Shown here piece after piece: positions 59,245 through 64,000 of a stretch of 64,000 bases of DNA. The stretch's first letter is position 1; the number at the start of each line of letters is the position of its first letter. The DNA comes from Argopecten irradians (taxonomy: Eukaryota > Mollusca > Bivalvia > Pectinida > Pectinidae), in assembly GCF_041381155.1 (NCBI RefSeq), contig NC_091142.1, positions 7,798,778-7,862,777 on the forward strand. Reading direction: 5' to 3'. The notes beneath the pieces are model-generated. The model saw nothing but the letters and a program-made list of their open reading frames with translations, ran no database searches and was not told the DNA's origin. A program made the position numbers and the translations under genes.

Positions 59245-61100
59245 AATAAGTCGCAATATCATGACAAGGGGTACAAAAAAAGGTCGCGATCTCATGACAA
59301 GGGGTACAAAAAAAGGTCGCGATCTCATGACAAGGGCTACGAGAAAAGGTCGCAATCTCATGACAAGGGCTACAAAATGGATCGCAATCTCATGACAAAG
59401 GTTATAAAAATAAGTCGCAATATCATGACAAGGGCTACAAAAATAGTTGCAATTTCATGACGATGGGTACAAAAAAGGTCACGATCTTTTGACAAAGGCT
59501 ATAAAAATAAGTCGCAATTTAATGACAAGAGGTACAAAAATAGGTCACTATGTCATGATTGGGGCTACAAAAATGGGTCGCAATCTTATGACAATGGCTA
59601 CAAAAATAGATCACAATTTTATGACAAAGGGTACAAAAATAGATCGCAATCTCATGACAAGGGGTACAAAAAATAGGACACAATCTCATGACAAGGGCTA
59701 TAAACGTAGATCTTATGACAAAGGGTACAAAAATAGGTCGCGAGCCCATGACAAGGGCTACAAAAGTAGGTCGCAATCTCATGACAAGGAGTACAAAAAT
59801 AGGTCGCGATCTCATGACAAGGGCTACAAAAATAGGTCGCAATCTCATGCAAGGAGGCTAAAAATAGGTCGCGATCTCATGACAAGGGCTACAAAAATAG
59901 GTCGCAATCTCATGACAAGGGCTAGAAAAAAGGTCGCAATATCTGCATGACAAGGGGTACAAAAATAGGTCGCAATTTCATGAAAAGGGTACAAAATAAG
60001 ATCGCAATCTCTTGACATGGGGTACATAAAATAAGTCTCAAATCTCATGACAGTGGATTACAAAAAATAGATCGCAATCTCATGACAAGGAGTACAAAAA
60101 TAGGTCGCGATTTCATGACAAGGGCTACAAGAAAAGGTCGCAATCTCATGACAAGGGCTACAAAAATGGGTCGCAATCTAATGATAAGGGCTACAAAAAT
60201 AAATCGCAATTTCATGACAAAGGGTACAAAAATAGGTCGCAATCTCATGAAAAGGGGTACAAGAAAAGTTCGCAATGTCATGATTAGAGCAAAAAAAGGT
60301 TGCGATTTCATGACAAGGACTACAAAAAAGGTCACGATCTTTTGACAAAGTCTGCAAAAATAGGTCGCAATCTCATGACAAGTGCTACAAAAATAGGTCG
60401 CAATCTAATGAAAAGGGGACACAAAAATAAGTCTCAATATCACGACAAGGGGTACAAAAATAAGTATCAATATCACGACAAGGGGTACAAAAATAAGTCG
60501 CAATCCCTTGACAAAGGGTACAAAAATAAGTCGCAATATCACGACAAGGGTTACAAAAATAGATTGCATCTTCATGAAAAGGAGTACACAAATAGGTCGC
60601 GATTTCATGACAAGGGCTACAAGAAAAGGTCGCAATCTCATGACAAGGGCTACAAAAATGGGTCGCAATCTAATGATAAGGGCTACAAAAATAAATCGCA
60701 ATTTCATGACAAAGGGTACAAAAATAAGTATCAATATCACGACAAGGGGTACAAAAATAGATTGCATCCTCAGGACAAGGAGTACACAAATAGGTCGCAA
60801 TTTCATGACAAAGGGTACAAAAATAAATCGCAATTTCATGACAAGGGGTTTCAAATAAATCGCAATCCCATGACAAGAGCTTCAAGAAAAGGTCGCAATC
60901 TCATTACATGGGCAACAAAAATAGATCCAATCTCATAACAAGAGGTACAATAATATGTCGCAATATCATGACAAGGGCTTCAATAAAAGGTCGCAATTTC
61001 ATGATAAAGGCAACAAAAATGTGTCGCAATCTCATAACAAGGGCTACAGAAAAAGGTCACAATCTAATGACAATGGCTTCAAAAATAGGTTGCAATCTCA
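59245..61100. repeat. 33-bp minisatellite, ~56 copies
   Basis: Units carry GTCGCAATCTCATGACAAGG and GCTACAAAAATAG. Because 33 is divisible by three, a frame with period SQSHDKGYKNR stays open for up to about 200 codons (60300-60938). Other plus frames (NLMTRATKIGR) and a minus frame (LRPIFVALVMR) are open too. Indels shift the frame repeatedly, so one continuous protein is not supported. Divergence among units is moderate throughout. About 160 bp at 60075-60235 recurs at 60567-60727. Confidence 0.95.
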
Positions 61101-62007
61101 AAATCTAAGGGTAAATTCAATGTGTCCATCTTCATACTTCGTAAAAGGGGAACCTATCAATGATAGCATGACTTCGATCAACATAATTTCGTTGCTTTCG
61201 ATTCTACATGAGATGATCACGTAATACTTATTGGGAAAAATATACTTACACATCTTAAAATAGCGCTAAGACAAGTTTACGATATTATATACACTGATTT
61301 TTCACTTTTTTCATTGGTTCCATATCGATACCATATATTTTTCAAACCCTGAGTTCTTTTGGGTGGCGTACTATGACCATCCTTTTTCTCCTTATTTAAC
61401 ATGCACATTAAATAATCATTTGAAATTAGCCAAAGAAACCCCATATCTGATTTAAATAAATAAGGATAAACCGGCATGGAAGAATATAAATCTATAACAA
61501 CAGATAAGGATTTCAACAGAGATTCATTATTGATCAAATAAATACTGGGATTATTCAGAACTACATATCCATACTATACCTTTTACTTACTCCTAGGATA
61601 TTAAGAAATTGGTATATTTTTATATGAGACCAGCAAGGTAAATTTTCCCTATATTTCATTGCTTAAAAAGTAGATTCATAACTCAACCTTACCTACAAAT
61701 GTATCACAAAGTACAACATAAATCTGCTTGAATTAACAGTATATTTTATTTTCGTAACAGCCATTTCCTGCAAAATTTAGTGTAATTTCTAGTCCCAATG
61801 GAACAACAATATAAAGGTACAATAATATACATTCCTTCGCTGTCAAATTGCAGGCTAATGGATCAATGGATGCCATTTAAAGGCTTTATAAACTGATTAT
61901 ATAAAGGAACATCTGTGGCTTTTGAATGCCAACCTATTACATTTTTTTATCATTTCTGAGGTCTATGTAGAGCATTTACAAAGTCATTGCCAATGGTAGG
62001 TTATTTT
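61101..62007. other. Intergenic DNA
   Basis: Nothing supported. Confidence 0.45.
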
Positions 62008-62309
62008 TCGTTATACTAGTATTTGCGTTTATATTAATGACGCCAAAATTAAATACTCGCAAATAAAATGATGAAACGAATAAAACTTACAATACTCACT
62101 CAGTACAGGGATACCGTGATGGTTCTTCTATTTCACGCCGGTTGACTTCCAGTTGTCACATGATGGTTCGCTTAGGTGTACTACCCTATATCCCGTCCCA
62201 GGTCAGAAGGGTGGGTGTGTTAAAATAAATCGCTATACTAGTATTTGCGGTCATATATATAAAGGCCGCAAATTTGATACCTTCGAATAAAATGAAACGA
62301 ATAAAACTA
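62008..62309. repeat. Pair of ~80-bp direct repeats flanking ~140 bp
   Basis: 62008-62089 and 62231-62309 both run TCG(T/C)TATACTAGTATTTGCG and end ATGAAACGAATAAAACT. The segment between contains CGGTTGACTTCCA, shared with 3071-3082. The nature of the element is unknown. Confidence 0.6.
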
Positions 62310-62323
62310 AAGATAACCTGCGT

Positions 62324-62324
<1 letters not shown>

Positions 62325-62354
<30 letters not shown>
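62325..62354 (+). repeat. Poly-T tract (30 T)
   Basis: A pure T run just after the second direct repeat. It may be a reverse-oriented A tail of a retroposon. Confidence 0.8.
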
Positions 62355-62355
<1 letters not shown>

Positions 62356-63865
62356 AAATTGGAAATGAACGAACAATTATTCCCGCTGATTAGTATAATA
62401 TATATTTAAAGTTTTCTTCGTGCGAAATTTGATATCATCATAACAAAATAAAAGCCGGAAGCTAGAACATGCTCTAGATTTTATAAAATACATTCATATG
62501 TATACGAAAAATCAAATGTGACTAGAAATCCATATTCATTTCATCAAGTTTTTTTGCATAAGGTTAAATTTACATTTACACTGCAGTTCAATATGACTAC
62601 TAAAGCCTATGATAAAACAGTTTCCAGTATTTATATTGACAATTAGGCCCTGGCGCATTAAGACATGTTAAGGTTGTTTCACCAAAGTGTATTTTTCTCT
62701 ATGCAGACGTAAAATTCATATCTCAATGTTTAATCATATGTCTATTTTATTTTTATTAAAAGAATATCAAGTTAACTGATGTCGTATTTTGACATTCATT
62801 GATGTGTAATAGTTTCTATATTTGTCACATTTGAATATTTAAGATTGATAAAGAACATTTTATTACACGAAAGACTTTCGATGGGATAACATCTTTTTTT
62901 TTCACGCTCCAAAAAAGGTCAGATATAATATACCAAAACTTTCCTTTTACCAAGATAAAGAAATTAATGCAATTTGAATGAAAAACAGGTGAAAAGCGCA
63001 TAGACTGTGTCCCTCAGATCAGGAGTTTTATGTCTCAGAAATTCATTAAATATGTAGAGTATGACAGAACATCATACATGCTTGGATAGCTCTTCTATTC
63101 CGGGGTTACACTTCTATCTAAGTTATTTAAAATCACTGACACGTTGGTATCCAGGAAAACTTTATTATTCAAGCCTTATACATGTACGTACAGTGTAACC
63201 ACTCTATGCATTTAATATTTGTTATTTCTTTTAAGTGGAAAGTAATCTACCAGATCGATGCAGTAGACATCTTTATTTGTTGCTTTACCTCAATGACAGC
63301 ATTTTGAATTCGACATTTTTCTACAACTGAAAGGTATATTATTATGAAGAAAAAGCACTACACTATAAAGGCGATTTCATAGTTTACACATACCAGTGAT
63401 ATAATTTGATATTAATGATTAAAATGACATCGTTTAATGTAAATCAATGATTTCAAACAAAGATGATTTATTTAAGGATAACCTTACATTTTTTTATATT
63501 ACGTGTAGGAACATAAAACACAAAAAGCTGAGTGTACTCTCAAACAATTAGATTTTTTGTCATATATCCGTGACATAAAAATCCGTTCAAATTAAGTTTT
63601 TTTATAATTTCACAGAAATTAGGCCAAAAAAACAACAACAACATGAATTTAAACTGCCTCCGAGAAGGCACAGTACATAGTGAGGTCCGACATTCAAAAA
63701 GTCAATGGTACTTTAATGTCGTTGTATAGAATGTGCATGTGTAGGGAATCGTTTTAATTCCCATCTCAATTATTTTTAACGATTTTCTCGAAGCCTGAGA
63801 GACGAAATCGTGGCACCAAACATTGATTAAATCATGAATAACTAAGAGAGGCATATTAACACACC
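62355..63865. other. Intergenic DNA
   Basis: Nothing supported. Confidence 0.45.
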
Positions 63866-63931
63866 GGTGCGCCATTGGTAGAGTGAGTCCCTGAATGAAG
63901 AGTGTTACAGGCCCGCTACCTTTCCGAAACA
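63866..63931 (+). repeat. tRNA-like or SINE fragment
   Basis: GTGCGCCATTGGTAGAGTGA resembles a tRNA D arm/A box. It is followed about 30 nt later by GGCCCGCTACCTTTCCGAAAC, which recurs at 2873. No B box or cloverleaf is seen. Confidence 0.35.
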
Positions 63932-64000
63932 AAAACAATGTATTGGTATAATTGAAACACACATATAAATGCATTCATCTTCGTTACGACAAGAAGAAAT

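Noticed and set aside
59447-59950. Shell-matrix or adhesive-type repeat protein from the 33-bp array
   Set aside because: Attractive because of the Tyr/Lys-rich period, but frames are broken repeatedly, other frames and the minus strand are equally open, and no signal peptide or splice context is visible. Kept only as a question in the findings.
62325-62354. T30 run as a Pol III terminator
   Set aside because: No tRNA or other Pol III gene lies just upstream, and the length is typical of a microsatellite or reversed A tail.

Overview
The window is AT-rich eukaryotic DNA with no recognisable protein-coding host gene. Simple repeats, hairpin-type DNA elements and SINE tails occur throughout. 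From memory, several of them resemble families common in bivalve molluscs, so a marine bivalve or related lophotrochozoan is the best guess. That assignment is inference. No search was run.

Layout. Positions 1-16.85 kb are intergenic DNA with short palindromic MITE-like elements, a tRNA-related SINE fragment and several old local tandem duplications. From about 16.86 to 26.3 kb lies a satellite array with a 23-bp unit. Its core is homogeneous (about 18.5-23 kb) and its edges are progressively diverged. It grades into a second satellite with a 43-bp unit (about 26.1-29.9 kb, homogeneous core 26.69-29.16 kb), which also decays at both ends and contains a small 52-bp subfamily.

From 32.26 to 48.82 kb is the main functional feature, a dispersed cluster of tRNA-Arg(ACG) genes. 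Eleven copies are intact and identical over 73 nt (seven on the minus strand, four on the plus strand). One further copy has two stem mismatches, one is split by a retroposed insert with a 14-15 bp target-site duplication, and at least six are truncated or decayed relics. The cluster grew by segmental duplication: a near-perfect inverted duplication (36.44/38.84 kb), a 968-bp-offset direct duplication (39.98-41.81 kb) and shared flank cassettes elsewhere. A 5'-truncated LINE, a long palindromic minisatellite, MITEs and a 31-bp minisatellite lie between the tRNA genes.

From 48.8 to 64 kb the sequence is again intergenic: more hairpin elements, a 216-bp tandem duplication, three diverged 136-155 bp tandem units, and a 33-bp minisatellite of about 56 copies (59.24-61.10 kb).

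Most long open frames here are artefacts of repeat periodicity or of tRNA sequence read as protein. The 2179-codon frame across the 23-bp satellite exists only because the unit has no stop on that strand in any frame. The tRNA genes are the only part I would call functional with confidence. They carry internal A and B boxes and a T-run terminator just downstream.
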